DNA from: Salimicrobium flavidum
GTDB lineage: Bacteria; Bacillota; Bacilli; Bacillales; Halobacillaceae
NCBI RefSeq assembly: GCF_900156645.1
Contig: NZ_FTOC01000001.1
Coordinates: 124,001-188,000 of the forward strand
DNA: 64,000 nucleotides
Direction of reading: 5' to 3'
Shown piece after piece: positions 46,860 through 56,022 of the stretch. The translations under genes and the position numbers were made by a program. The stretch's first letter is position 1; the number at the start of each line of letters is the position of its first letter. Below the pieces are notes generated by a model, which worked only from the letters and a program-made list of their open reading frames with translations, was not told where the DNA came from and made no database searches.

Positions 46860-48211
46860 AGAAGATTTTTAATTATTTTAAGGCTTTTCTCGTCTCTCTT
46901 ATATCGGAAGTCAGGATCCCATTTTGTGGTTTGTTTCGTAATCGATTTGAAATGAGTGAAGGTATCGAAACTGTATTTGCCGTGATAACTCCCCATGCCA
47001 CTGCTCCCGACTCCTCCGAAAGGAAGATGGGGATTGATGATATGATATAATGTGTCATTGATACACCCGCCTCCAAAGGAAAGGGAAGAAGTGACGTATT
47101 CCTGTTCTTCCTCATTTTCTCCGAAGTAGTAGAGGGCAAGAGGTTTCGGTTTCTGACTGATCGTCTGCACCACATCCTGCAGTTCTCTGTATTCAAGAAC
47201 CGGGAGGATGGGACCGAAAATCTCTTCCTGCATGACCGGATCGTTTTCTGAGATGTCGGTCAAAACCGTCGGAGCTATTTTGTTTCTGTTCTCGTCTGTT
47301 TCACCGCCGAGAGCAAGTCTCCCGTTATCAAGATAATTGCTTATCCGGGTGAAGTGATCAAAATTCACAATTTTAACGTAGTCTTTATTATTCAGGGGCT
47401 CTTCCCCGTATAATTGCTTAACTGCTTTATCATACGCTTTCAAAAAGTCCTCTTTCACTTCTTCATGCACATATACGTGGTCTGGAGCAATGCACGTCTG
47501 CCCGGCATTGATCAGTTTGCCCCAGGCGATTCTTCTGGCTGCCACAGTTACATCAGCATCTTTATGAACAAGGGCCGGACTTTTTCCACCGAGCTCGAGG
47601 GTTACGGGTATGAGTTGTTCAGAAGCTTTCTGCATCACGATTTTACCTACCCGTTCACTTCCCGTAAAGAAAATGTAGTCGAAAGGCTCAGCTAATAATT
47701 GTTGCGTAATTTCTTTTCCTCCTTCCATCACTTTAAGAATGTGAGGCGGGAAAAATTCCTCTACCATACGACTAATAACCCAGGACACCATGGGAGTCAT
47801 TTCTGAAGGTTTTATTACTGCGGTGTTTCCTGCGGCCAGGGCGCCTATTGCTGGTGCAATCGCCAGTTGAAGTGGATAATTCCATGGTGCGATGATTAGC
47901 ACAGTGCCATAAGGGTCTTTCTTGATGTAATTATCCGTTCCCGTATGGGAGAGGGGAGCCTTTACCTTTTCAGGTTCCATGCGTTTTTTCAAAGACTTCA
48001 CCTGTTCTTTGATTTCAGCTTTAAGGAAAGCAATCTCAGTGGTGTATGCTTCAAATGCAGATTTGTTCAGGTCATATTTGAGGGCTTTCAGTAAAGGGTC
48101 CTCAAACGTTTCGAGCATTTTTTTCATTTTCAATAACTGACGCTTTCTGAATGCATAACTCATAGTGTGACCTTGACTGAACCATTTTTTTTGCTGTTCA
48201 ATTACGTCCAT
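46856..48211 (-). CDS. Aldehyde dehydrogenase, class 3 type (YwdH-like)
   Basis: NAD(P)-dependent aldehyde dehydrogenase (451 aa), shorter than the 490-500 aa classes and typical for class 3 enzymes acting on fatty or aromatic aldehydes. PWNYPLQLAIAP, the catalytic Glu in LELGGKSPALV, the catalytic Cys in INAGQTCIAPDHV and EEIFGPILPVLEY are all present. AGAGGAGGAGAA precedes the start. It lies 55 nt downstream of rnz on the same strand. The substrate cannot be fixed from sequence. Confidence 0.9.
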   Translation of the reverse strand: MDVIEQQKKWFSQGHTMSYAFRKRQLLKMKKMLETFEDPLLKALKYDLNKSAFEAYTTEIAFLKAEIKEQVKSLKKRMEPEKVKAPLSHTGTDNYIKKDPYGTVLIIAPWNYPLQLAIAPAIGALAAGNTAVIKPSEMTPMVSWVISRMVEEFFPPHILKVMEGGKEITQQLLAEPFDYIFFTGSERVGKIVMQKASEQLIPVTLELGGKSPALVHKDADVTVAARRIAWGKLINAGQTCIAPDHVYVHEEVKEDFLKAYDKAVKQLYGEEPLNNKDYVKIVNFDHFTRISNYLDNGRLALGGETDENRNKIAPTVLTDISENDPVMQEEIFGPILPVLEYRELQDVVQTISQKPKPLALYYFGENEEEQEYVTSSLSFGGGCINDTLYHIINPHLPFGGVGSSGMGSYHGKYSFDTFTHFKSITKQTTKWDPDFRYKRDEKSLKIIKNLL

Positions 48212-48266
48212 GGGTATTCTCCTCCTCTTTCTGCTAGCTAAGTGTCTTTTCCCTTAAATGGGTATA

Positions 48267-49205
48267 CTAACACTGATTATTTTCCCGTCGATGAATTGGA
48301 AATAAGGAATGATCATTAGCTATGTGAGTATTAGCGAATACTTCTCTCGCTTCTTGGAGTAGTTGAATGATGTCTTCCTTTTGGTAGCGGGAGGAGAGGT
48401 GATTGATGATCAGTTCGCCTACCCTGGCCTTTTGCGCAAGAGTGGCAGCCTGCACTACTGTGGAATGATAATAATCATAAGCCATGTCCCATTCATCTCC
48501 CTCGAATGTTCCTTCATGAATCAACACGTCGGCTTCCAGGACCCAGTCCACATATTCTTGATGGAAGCGGGTGTCTCCCAGAATGGCAATGGTTCGACCT
48601 GCTTTAGGAGCACTGAGAACTTCCGATCTTTTTATCGTCCTACCATCTTCCAGTGTAGTATATTCCTGGTCTTTGATCGTCTGATAAATTGGGCCTGGGG
48701 GCACCCCCATAGCCTCGAGTTTATCCTTTTGTAAAGCGCCCAGGTTTTCTTTTTCTTTAATAAGAAAACCATAGGAAGGGAGACCGTGGTCCAGAAGATG
48801 GACATGGATTTCGTATTGTTCGGTTTTTTCGTAAAAACCATGCTCGATCGTACGAAAATGAAGAGGGTATTTTAAGTGAGTTCCGCTGATTTCCAGTGCT
48901 TGTTCGATGAACTCCTGCAGCCCTTCAGGACCATAAATAGTGAGAGGGCCGGTCCCTCCCTGAAAGGATCTGCTGCTTAGGAAGCCTGGTAAACCATAGA
49001 TATGGTCTCCATGCAAATGTGTAATAAATATTTTATTCACTCTTCTCGATTTGATCGGAGAGCGAAGAATCTGATGCTGGGTTCCTTCGCCACAGTCAAA
49101 CATCCAACTTTCACCAGTTTCCTCCAATAACCGTAATACAAAAGAAGAAACGTTCCGTTCTTTGGAAGGCACCCCGCTTCCTGTACCCAGAAAATATAGT
49201 TCCAT
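48267..49205 (-). CDS. rnz: Ribonuclease Z
   Basis: Metallo-beta-lactamase endonuclease (312 aa) that trims tRNA 3' ends. MELYFLGTGSGVPSKERNVSS at the N terminus, the metal motif FITHLHGDHIYGLPG, the flexible arm region around 150-175, and HEGTFEGDE with the C-terminal NHLSSRY motif are all typical. The ATG at 49205 follows AAAGGGGTA; an upstream in-frame ATG at 49283 lies inside the neighbouring gene. It corresponds to yqjK. Confidence 0.95.
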   Translation of the reverse strand: MELYFLGTGSGVPSKERNVSSFVLRLLEETGESWMFDCGEGTQHQILRSPIKSRRVNKIFITHLHGDHIYGLPGFLSSRSFQGGTGPLTIYGPEGLQEFIEQALEISGTHLKYPLHFRTIEHGFYEKTEQYEIHVHLLDHGLPSYGFLIKEKENLGALQKDKLEAMGVPPGPIYQTIKDQEYTTLEDGRTIKRSEVLSAPKAGRTIAILGDTRFHQEYVDWVLEADVLIHEGTFEGDEWDMAYDYYHSTVVQAATLAQKARVGELIINHLSSRYQKEDIIQLLQEAREVFANTHIANDHSLFPIHRRENNQC

Positions 49206-49206
49206 C

Positions 49207-49947
49207 TTATGTACCCCTTTCTTCTGCTGCTCTGACACTCCAGGCGATATCAGGTACGTCTGTAAATACACCTGCAATTTCAAATCTGAAACATTTTCTA
49301 AGTAACGAGGGTTTGTTCACAGTATACACCCTAAGTGGCACCTTGTTTTTTCTGCACTGATAAACAAGCCTTCTGCCTAGAATCGTGTGTTTCACGTGGA
49401 CATCATCTGCAGGAAGGGAGTTCAGGTAAGTGAAAAGTTTGCGCATTTTGGTTGATGTTAAGTATGCAGTCTCTACAGAAGGGTTGATTGCTTTCATATT
49501 GATTATGGAACCCTCGTTGAAACTCGAAATGCAAGTTCTATCCAGAACTTCGTATTTGCTGAGGAGATCGTAAACGATTTGCTCAATATTATTATATGAA
49601 ATTACATCCGTTTTCAATTCGAGATGAAGGAATAACGGGTAGTCTCTGATCCATTCAAGTAGTTCTTCGAGAGAAGGGATTCGCAGACCTTCGAATTCTT
49701 TTGAAAACCATCCCCCGGCATCCAGCATCCGCAATTGTTCAAAAGTATAATCCTGTACAAACCCGGTCCCATCCGTAGTGCGTCGTACGTTTTCATCGTG
49801 GATAAGCACCGGGATTTCATCTTTAGTTAGCTGAACGTCCGTTTCAATACCATCGGCTTGCATACGGTAAGCAAGATGGAAGGCAGGCATGGTATTTTCA
49901 GGAGTGTATTTGCTGGCTCCTCGATGAGCCAGGATAAAAGTAGGCAT
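49207..49947 (-). CDS. Glycerophosphodiester phosphodiesterase
   Basis: GDPD-family TIM barrel (246 aa) that hydrolyses deacylated phospholipid diesters to glycerol 3-phosphate and an alcohol. LAHRGASKYTPENT carries the catalytic His and Glu, GIETDVQLTKD the metal ligands, VLIHDENVRRTTDGTG the second His, and HLELKTD a further metal ligand. No signal peptide, so cytoplasmic. The ATG at 49947 follows GGGGGATA. It ends 1 nt before the rnz start, so the two are coupled. Confidence 0.92.
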   Translation of the reverse strand: MPTFILAHRGASKYTPENTMPAFHLAYRMQADGIETDVQLTKDEIPVLIHDENVRRTTDGTGFVQDYTFEQLRMLDAGGWFSKEFEGLRIPSLEELLEWIRDYPLFLHLELKTDVISYNNIEQIVYDLLSKYEVLDRTCISSFNEGSIINMKAINPSVETAYLTSTKMRKLFTYLNSLPADDVHVKHTILGRRLVYQCRKNKVPLRVYTVNKPSLLRKCFRFEIAGVFTDVPDIAWSVRAAEERGT

Positions 49948-50007
49948 AAAGATATCCCCCGTCACAGTTGCTTCGATACTCAAATCTTACCATGTTCCCT
50001 CTCGTCA

Positions 50008-50046
50008 GAAAAGAAAAAGCTGCCTCCAGTAAAAGAAGGCAGCTTT
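50008..50046 (-). terminator. Terminator of the AbgT-family gene
   Basis: AAAGCTGCCT pairs with AGGCAGCTTT around an 11-nt loop. A TTTTTCTTTTC tract follows on the minus strand, 10 nt after the stop codon. Confidence 0.8.
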
Positions 50047-50055
50047 ATTAAGAGC

Positions 50056-51573
50056 TTAGTAGAAAAATCCTGCTCCAGGGCCAATCGGCCAGCCGAAAGC
50101 CATCCAGATAAACAACATGAGAATCCAGATGATGAAAAAACCGATGGAGTATGGGAGCATGGTAGCTATGAGTGTACCGATGCCCACATTTTTATCATAT
50201 TTCTGAGCAAAAGCGATAACAATGGCAAAGTAAGGCATCAATGGAGAGATGATATTCGTCGTTGAATCGGCGATCCGGTAAGCGAGAGTGGTGAGCTCCG
50301 GAGAGTAACCGAGTTGCATCATCAAAGGAACAAATACAGGAGCCATGATCGCCCATTTTGCTGAAGAACTTCCGATAAAGAGATTTATAACAGCAGCTAC
50401 TATAATAAAAGCTATGACTAGTCCGATACCGGTGAAACCTATGGAATCAAGGAAGTCCGCGCCGGTTACAGCCAGTACTTTCCCCATGTTGGTATGATTG
50501 AAATAAGCCACGAATTGTCCTGCTGTGAAAGCGAGAACTATATACATACCCATCGTAGCCATCGTATCGGACATCTGATTCGCTACATCTTTATCATTTT
50601 TAATGACATCCGTGATTTTTCCATAAACGAATCCGGGAACGAAAAAAACGATGAGAATGACGGGGACCAGACTCTGGAAAAAAGGTGATTCAAGGAAATC
50701 TTCCGGGTTTCGAAGCGGTCCCCAGCTTGGTAGAACAAGCAGTGATAGCGCACCCAAGGTTACAATCAGGGCGAAGAGTGCTCCCCATAACCCTTTCTTC
50801 TCTTTCCCGGTTAGATACGATACTTCATCATCAGAAGTTCCATTGAAGGTCCCGAGACGCGGTTCGACTAGTTTATCGGTTATCAGCGTACCTACGATTG
50901 TCAAAATGAAGACAGAAGCAATCATGAAATAATAGTTCATTGTGTAAAGAATCGATTCTGCATAGGCGGAATCGATTGTAGCTGCGGCCTGGATAGTCAA
51001 ATCAGCAAGCAGCGGGTCCAGTGAAGTGAGAAAAAGATTGGCACTGTAGCCTGCTGAAACTCCGGCGAATGCAGCAGCCAACCCTGCTAAAGGATGTCTG
51101 CCCAATCCTGCAAACAATACAGCTCCAAGAGGGGTGAGGACAACGTAACCTGCATCTGAAGCCATACTGGACATTATACCTGCGAACACCAGAGCGGCTG
51201 TCAGCAATGATTGAGGTACGGAGGTTACCAGTCCGCGTAGCATAGCACTGATCAGACCGGAACGTTCAGCGACACCGATCCCTAGCATCGTGACCAGAAC
51301 GGTACCAAGCGGAGCGAAACCTACGAAATTATCAACCATTGACTCGAACATATATTGGATACCGGAAGAAGAAAGAAGGTTGATTACCTCCAGCTGTTCA
51401 CCGGTAGCCGGGTCCTCCACCTGTACATTAATGGCAGCAAGAATAGCTGATAAGATTACGACAAGTAAAGCGAATAGCGCAAATAATGTGATGGGATGGG
51501 GAAGTTTGTTTCCGACTTTCTCGACCCAGTCAAGGGTTTTCATCAAGAACCCTTTTTTCGATTGTTTTTCCAT
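50056..51573 (-). CDS. AbgT-family transporter
   Basis: Polytopic membrane protein (505 aa) with many hydrophobic helices and the AbgT-family start (WVEKVGNKLPHPITLFALFA). VAERSGLISAMLRG and GSSSAKWAIMAPVFVPLM belong to the conserved transport core. Members import p-aminobenzoyl-glutamate or export antimetabolites such as sulfonamides. The direction and substrate here are unknown. It is monocistronic on the minus strand; no peptidase abgAB partner is adjacent. Confidence 0.9.
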   Translation of the reverse strand: MEKQSKKGFLMKTLDWVEKVGNKLPHPITLFALFALLVVILSAILAAINVQVEDPATGEQLEVINLLSSSGIQYMFESMVDNFVGFAPLGTVLVTMLGIGVAERSGLISAMLRGLVTSVPQSLLTAALVFAGIMSSMASDAGYVVLTPLGAVLFAGLGRHPLAGLAAAFAGVSAGYSANLFLTSLDPLLADLTIQAAATIDSAYAESILYTMNYYFMIASVFILTIVGTLITDKLVEPRLGTFNGTSDDEVSYLTGKEKKGLWGALFALIVTLGALSLLVLPSWGPLRNPEDFLESPFFQSLVPVILIVFFVPGFVYGKITDVIKNDKDVANQMSDTMATMGMYIVLAFTAGQFVAYFNHTNMGKVLAVTGADFLDSIGFTGIGLVIAFIIVAAVINLFIGSSSAKWAIMAPVFVPLMMQLGYSPELTTLAYRIADSTTNIISPLMPYFAIVIAFAQKYDKNVGIGTLIATMLPYSIGFFIIWILMLFIWMAFGWPIGPGAGFFY

Positions 51574-51723
51574 AGTCTACTACTTCCTTTCATAACTGAG
51601 ATGACTGCATTAATGAGAAAGTATAGTAAACGAATGAATTAAAAGAAAGTCTTTTGCAAAAAGTTCAACTAGAAAGATTATTGCTATAAGAAAGAATATT
51701 AGGAATCAGTAGTAAAAACATGC

Positions 51724-51748
51724 TATAATAATGAATGATTATTCATTA
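51724..51748 (+). promoter_or_regulatory. Extended -10 promoter with an overlapping palindromic operator
   Basis: TGCTATAAT gives a consensus TATAAT (51724-51729) with an extended TG. The palindrome TAATGAAT-GATT-ATTCATTA (51729-51748) begins at its last base. Such 8-4-8 sites with TGAAT..ATTCA arms resemble operators of TetR-family regulators such as FadR, and the position would block transcription of yqjP. No regulator gene is adjacent. Confidence 0.45.
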
Positions 51749-51766
51749 ATGTTCGGAGGAAGATAT

Positions 51767-52726
51767 ATGAGGACCATCCAAGATACCATATACTCCATTA
51801 CGGTTCCTACACCCTATGCAGTAGGGGATGTACATTTATATGTACTGAATGGAAAGATGACCACACTTGTAGATGCCGGTGTCAGAACTGAAGAGGCATG
51901 GTTCGAGTTCACACGACAACTTAAGGAACACGGGATCCAACCTGAGGATATAACACAAGTCATACTTACACACCATCACCCGGATCACATTGGTCTTGTT
52001 GAATACCTGCCGAATGTAGAAAAAGTTTTTGCGCATTCTGCAGCTATTCCATGGATAGATCGAAAAGAAGATTTTGCATCCATTTATATGTCCTTTTTTG
52101 AACAATTTTATACAATAAACGGGGTGCCTGATGAACTTATTCAAAAACTGAAACATTCACCTGGAAAATTAAAAGATTTCCCTTCATTTAAAATTGCAGA
52201 TTCAGTGAAAGAGGGAGATGTTGTGCCCGGCCATCCTGAATGGAGGGTGATTGAGACTCCTGGTCATGCTCAAAGTCACATATCATTATATAGAAATGAA
52301 GATGGAGCGTTTCTGGGAGGGGACCATCTTTTATACCATATTTCTCCCAATCCGATTGTTGAACCGGTATTCTTGGGCACCGAGAGAGCCAGACCCATGA
52401 TTCAATATCGTGAATCTCTTCAAAAACTGAAGCCTCTTTCGATCCGAAGAGTATTTCCTGGACATGGAGAAGTTTTTTCTAATGCGGATGAGATTATAGA
52501 AAAAAGGTTACGCCAGCAGATAGAACGTTCAGAAAAGGTCTATGAAATTTTAAAAACTGATCCAGCCCACGCCTTTGATATCAGTAAACAACTTTTCCCC
52601 CGTCAGTACAAAAAGCAATATGCTCTGACTATGTCTGAAACTATAGGGCAGTTAGACTTCTTGTTGGACGAGTCGAAAATTTATAAAGAATTATCAGGAG
52701 GACAAGAAATATATTATGTTAACTAA
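51767..52726 (+). CDS. yqjP: Metallo-beta-lactamase-fold hydrolase (YqjP)
   Basis: MBL-fold protein of 319 aa, the same length as B. subtilis YqjP. Metal motifs are ILTHHHPDHIG (about residues 76-86), ETPGHAQSHIS, LGGDHLL and PGHGEVFS, giving a full dinuclear site. Substrate unknown; the family includes thioesterase- and glyoxalase II-like enzymes. ATG at 51767 follows CGGAGGAAG. It overlaps yqjQ by 11 nt. Confidence 0.9.
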   Translation: MRTIQDTIYSITVPTPYAVGDVHLYVLNGKMTTLVDAGVRTEEAWFEFTRQLKEHGIQPEDITQVILTHHHPDHIGLVEYLPNVEKVFAHSAAIPWIDRKEDFASIYMSFFEQFYTINGVPDELIQKLKHSPGKLKDFPSFKIADSVKEGDVVPGHPEWRVIETPGHAQSHISLYRNEDGAFLGGDHLLYHISPNPIVEPVFLGTERARPMIQYRESLQKLKPLSIRRVFPGHGEVFSNADEIIEKRLRQQIERSEKVYEILKTDPAHAFDISKQLFPRQYKKQYALTMSETIGQLDFLLDESKIYKELSGGQEIYYVN

Positions 52727-53504
52727 TGATCTTAAAAATCGAAAAATATTAGTAACCGGTGCTTCAAAAGGGATAGGAATGTTTACAGCACTGCATTTAG
52801 CGAGAGCAGGAGCAGTGCCGATCCTTGTAGCCCGGAATGAAGAAAGACTTCGTATCATACAGCAATACATTGAAGAGGCCTTCGGTATCCAGGTAATAGT
52901 GTATCCCGCTGATTTGTCATCGGGGAAAGAAAGGGAGAACCTTATTTCATACGTGCTCGAAAACCATAACGACCTCTCCGGATTAGTGAACAATGCAGGT
53001 TTCGGAAGTTTTGAATATCTTACGGACGCTTCCTGGACTATGACGGACAGAATGATTCAGTTGAACGTGACTGCACTTATCCATTTAACGAAGGAATTGC
53101 TGTCGACACTCGAAACCAATAAGGGGCATATTGTAAATGTGGCCTCTCAGTCCGGAAAAATATCAACTCCTAAAGCTGCTGTTTATACAGCCACGAAACA
53201 CGCAGTAGTCGGTTTTACTAACTCTTTAAGGATGGAAGTCGATCAAGCGACCGTAACCGGTGTAAACCTTGGACCGGTAGCTACTGAATTTTTCAAACAG
53301 GCAGATCCCTCGGGTAACTACCAGTTGTCGGTGGAAAAATTCATGCTTGACCCTAATGAAATCGCTCATAAAATCGTTCAGTCCTTTTCAGTGAATCGAA
53401 GAGAGATCAATGCACCTCAATGGATGGAAGTTGCGAGTAAAATGTATCAGTTGAATCCGGTTGTTATGGAAAAAATGTTCCGTTCCCAATTCAGCAAGAA
53501 ATGA
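52716..53504 (+). CDS. yqjQ: Short-chain dehydrogenase/reductase (YqjQ)
   Basis: Classical SDR fold (262 aa). The cofactor motif TGASKGIG is near residue 15, NNAG follows in the middle, the catalytic Ser lies in NVASQSGKIS, and the catalytic YTATK gives Tyr and Lys. The substrate is unknown. It overlaps the end of yqjP, and the AGGAGGAC site lies inside yqjP, so both are one translational unit. The candidate TetR-type operator upstream of yqjP would control both. Confidence 0.9.
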   Translation: MLTNDLKNRKILVTGASKGIGMFTALHLARAGAVPILVARNEERLRIIQQYIEEAFGIQVIVYPADLSSGKERENLISYVLENHNDLSGLVNNAGFGSFEYLTDASWTMTDRMIQLNVTALIHLTKELLSTLETNKGHIVNVASQSGKISTPKAAVYTATKHAVVGFTNSLRMEVDQATVTGVNLGPVATEFFKQADPSGNYQLSVEKFMLDPNEIAHKIVQSFSVNRREINAPQWMEVASKMYQLNPVVMEKMFRSQFSKK

Positions 53505-53563
53505 AGCAGTATTGTTGCCTGAACGATAGCTTGGGACTATGCTTAATAGTAAGAGGTGATCCT

Positions 53564-53902
53564 ATGCGAATTGATTTTTCCGAAGATGCTAAAACCAAAA
53601 TCCACGACTTGTTGAAACGGAATAACGAAACCATGCTGAGGCTCGCTTACGATACAGATGACTGTGGTTGTGGTGTGAACGGGGTCCCGGTCATTCGCCT
53701 TGAAAGTGGAATGTCCGATAAGGATATGAAAGTCGCAAACGATGATTTTTTCGTGGTAATAAATAGAGAACAATCCCTGTTCTTTAAAGAAAATATGAAG
53801 GTTGAGCTTTTTAAAGGAGCTTTCAGACTTAAAAGTGACCAGGGAATTTTGAATCCGATGATTTCACCGAGACAGGTATGTGAGAAAGAGGGGATTTCAT
53901 GA
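53564..53902 (+). CDS. yqkB: HesB/IscA-like iron-sulfur biogenesis family protein (YqkB)
   Basis: Small protein of 112 aa with the Fe-S biogenesis (HesB-like) core. TDDCGCGVNGVPV holds a CGC pair, but the C-terminal CxC of true A-type carriers is absent, as in the YqkB/YneR subgroup. Its role is therefore uncertain. ATG 53564 follows AAGAGGTGAT; the longer frame from 53501 overlaps yqjQ and lacks a site. Its stop overlaps the start of yqkE. Confidence 0.82.
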   Translation: MRIDFSEDAKTKIHDLLKRNNETMLRLAYDTDDCGCGVNGVPVIRLESGMSDKDMKVANDDFFVVINREQSLFFKENMKVELFKGAFRLKSDQGILNPMISPRQVCEKEGIS

Positions 53903-54111
53903 AAGACGAAAAGCCTTCACTGAAAGATCAGATGGATGAAAGTATGCTGAGTAAATTAAGAGATAAGAAGAAACAGTGGAAACAGCAGGAAGCTGAAGCA
54001 GAGGAAAAGAAGCGAAAACAAAGGTTAGAAGAAAAAAAGAAGCGCGAAGAAAATAAGAGCTTTGAGGAATTACTCGAAGAAAGTGAAATGGATTGGAAGA
54101 AATATAAATAA
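53899..54111 (+). CDS. yqkE: DUF3886 charged coiled-coil protein (YqkE)
   Basis: Highly charged 70-residue protein, nearly all helix (KKKQWKQQEAEAEEKKRKQR). The conserved end KSFEELLEESEMDWKKYK is typical of DUF3886/YqkE. Function unknown. The ATGA start overlaps the yqkB stop, so the two are coupled. A MITE is inserted directly after its stop codon. Confidence 0.85.
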   Translation: MKDEKPSLKDQMDESMLSKLRDKKKQWKQQEAEAEEKKRKQRLEEKKKREENKSFEELLEESEMDWKKYK

Positions 54112-54285
54112 GGCTCTGTTAAAGCTGGTTGTTGATTTTAGAACGAAGGGTGGAGACACCTGCGGGAGAAGCATGAACTTAAAAATCACCGGGATCGAAC
54201 GTAGAGAGATTCTAGAAGTTTACGTCACGCCCGCGGCAAGCTTCCACCTGTAAAGATGAAAATCAACAATAATCATAGCAGAGCC
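54112..54285. repeat. Full-length MITE with perfect 8-bp target duplication
   Basis: A 174-bp element begins GGCTCTGTTA and ends TAGCAGAGCC, with imperfect inverted ends of about 30 bp that include TTGTTGATTTT. It is flanked exactly by ATAAATAA on both sides (54104-54111 and 54286-54293). The left duplication includes the yqkE stop. There is no coding capacity for a transposase. This is the best-preserved copy in the window. Confidence 0.85.
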
Positions 54286-54290
54286 ATAAA

Positions 54291-54318
54291 TAAAGCTGCC
54301 GCGATTGCGGCAGCTTTA
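54291..54318 (-). terminator. Terminator of the aldo/keto reductase gene
   Basis: TAAAGCTGCCGC pairs with GCGGCAGCTTTA around a 4-nt loop, followed by TTTAT on the minus strand. It lies 4 nt after the stop codon. Confidence 0.75.
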
Positions 54319-54321
54319 TCA

Positions 54322-55236
54322 TTATCTGTGGTTTTCATATGTCAGAGGTTTCGTTATCGACTGCATCTGCTTATATAAATCTTCTTGAAGTGCTTCGGCT
54401 TTTTGGTAGGCCTGGATATTTTCTTCTGCCTGTTCTTTACTGCTAGCCCCGAATATACAGCTCGCCACGGTTTGGTGGTTCAGTATATATTGAAAGCTTC
54501 TTGCATTTTCCTGGCCGTTTGAAAGCTGTTTCCATTGATGCGAGAATTCTTTCAATTCCTCATAAGTATAATCGAGGAAACCTTTTTCGCCTTTTGCTTC
54601 TATTATGGATTCAGAATTTGAAGACAGCATCCCCTTCGCCAAAGGTCCACGGGCCAATACGGAGACGTTCTGTTCATCGATCAGGGAGAACAGTTCTTCA
54701 GGCCGTCTATCTAGAAGGTTATATTGCATCATGATAGAAACTATGCTTGACCTCTTAAGATATTCTCGGATCACGTTCGGACGTATGGAGGATATTCCGT
54801 ATTCCCTGATTAGTCCTTCCTGTTTCAAATCTTCAAAAGCATTAATGACTTCATCTATCGGGTCATCAATCGTCCCTCCATGTAGCTGGTATAAATCGAT
54901 GTAGTCCAGCCCCATGCGATGGAGGCTGTCTTTGACCCCTGCTTTAATATGGCCGGAGGAAGGGTCCCACTCCCATGTTCCATTTTCTTTATCGAAATTA
55001 TTTCCTACTTTTGAACCGATGACGACTTGATCCCGAATTCCTTTTACCGCCTTACCTACAAGTCTTTCATTTTCTCCGAATGAATATAAATCCGCAGTAT
55101 CAAGATAGTTCACGCCGTTATCAATGGAGGTGTGAATAATGTCTTTCGCCTTGTTTTCGTCTGTGCCTATAGACATGCAACCCAAGCCCAGTTCAGAGAT
55201 ATGGAGATCAGAAGAGCCTATTTGTCTTTTTTTCAT
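54322..55236 (-). CDS. yqkF: Aldo/keto reductase (YqkF)
   Basis: TIM-barrel NADPH-dependent oxidoreductase (304 aa). The catalytic set is visible: Asp and Tyr in DTADLYSFGENE, Lys in IGSKVG, and His in YQLHGG. ATG 55236 is well spaced behind AAAGGAT; an in-frame ATG at 55245 overlaps that site. The natural substrate is unknown. Its position beside nudF matches yqkF. Confidence 0.9.
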   Translation of the reverse strand: MKKRQIGSSDLHISELGLGCMSIGTDENKAKDIIHTSIDNGVNYLDTADLYSFGENERLVGKAVKGIRDQVVIGSKVGNNFDKENGTWEWDPSSGHIKAGVKDSLHRMGLDYIDLYQLHGGTIDDPIDEVINAFEDLKQEGLIREYGISSIRPNVIREYLKRSSIVSIMMQYNLLDRRPEELFSLIDEQNVSVLARGPLAKGMLSSNSESIIEAKGEKGFLDYTYEELKEFSHQWKQLSNGQENARSFQYILNHQTVASCIFGASSKEQAEENIQAYQKAEALQEDLYKQMQSITKPLTYENHR

Positions 55237-55319
55237 GTATTTCATCCTTTCCGAATGGAATATTTTCCATTATTATTATGATGATAAGTATTAATTATTT
55301 CAAATAGAGGTGTGACAAA

Positions 55320-55871
55320 ATGAATAATGAGTTTGAAGAAAAAACCGTTTCCACCGAAGAAATTTATAAAGGAAAAATCATCGATCTTCGAATCGATACG
55401 GTACGTTTACCCGATGGGAATCAATCAAAACGTGAGCTTGTTTCCCACCCCGGTGCTGTGGCCATCCTGGCAGTCACTGAGGATGATAAACTCGTGATGG
55501 TCGAGCAGTACCGAAAACCCCTGGAAAAGACGCTTATTGAAATACCGGCCGGAAAATTGGAAAAGGGCGAGAACCCGGAAACGACTGCCATCCGGGAATT
55601 GGAGGAGGAAACAGGATATTCAACGGACAGTATGGAACTGATCAATTCCTTCTATACTTCTCCAGGCTTCGCGGATGAAATAGTTTATCTTTACAAAGCG
55701 GGATCATTGAAAAAATTGGAAAACAGTCTGGAAGGGGACGAGGATGAGTTCGTGAGTTTGAAAGAGATCACGATCGAAGAGGCTCTGGAGATGGAGCATT
55801 CCGGATATATCCACGATGCTAAGACCTCCTACGCTCTTTTGTATGCAAAACATTTCTTGTTCAAAGATTAA
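55320..55871 (+). CDS. nudF: ADP-ribose pyrophosphatase (Nudix)
   Basis: Nudix hydrolase (183 aa) that splits ADP-ribose to AMP and ribose 5-phosphate. The Nudix box runs from GKLEKGENPE to RELEEETGY, with the REL.EE catalytic core near residues 97-103. The length matches B. subtilis NudF. GAGGTGTGAC precedes the ATG. It is divergent from yqkF. Confidence 0.93.
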   Translation: MNNEFEEKTVSTEEIYKGKIIDLRIDTVRLPDGNQSKRELVSHPGAVAILAVTEDDKLVMVEQYRKPLEKTLIEIPAGKLEKGENPETTAIRELEEETGYSTDSMELINSFYTSPGFADEIVYLYKAGSLKKLENSLEGDEDEFVSLKEITIEEALEMEHSGYIHDAKTSYALLYAKHFLFKD

Positions 55872-56022
55872 TACTTTTCATGGAGCTTGTGAGTACTGTG
55901 GAGTGGAGCAGGCCTTGCATAGTTATTGATGAGCCAGGATAGCCCCTTTCCCTGAGAGTGATGCAAGCAACAAATGACAAATTGATGATTTTAAATATTA
56001 TTTTGTAATGATTATCAATTAC

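Noticed and set aside
54062-54253. Frame of 63 codons across the end of yqkE and the MITE
   Set aside because: It reads through the inserted repeat and has no family likeness; the second half is the non-coding element.
54501-54904. Plus-strand frames opposite yqkF
   Set aside because: Shadows of the aldo/keto reductase gene; no ribosome sites or domains.
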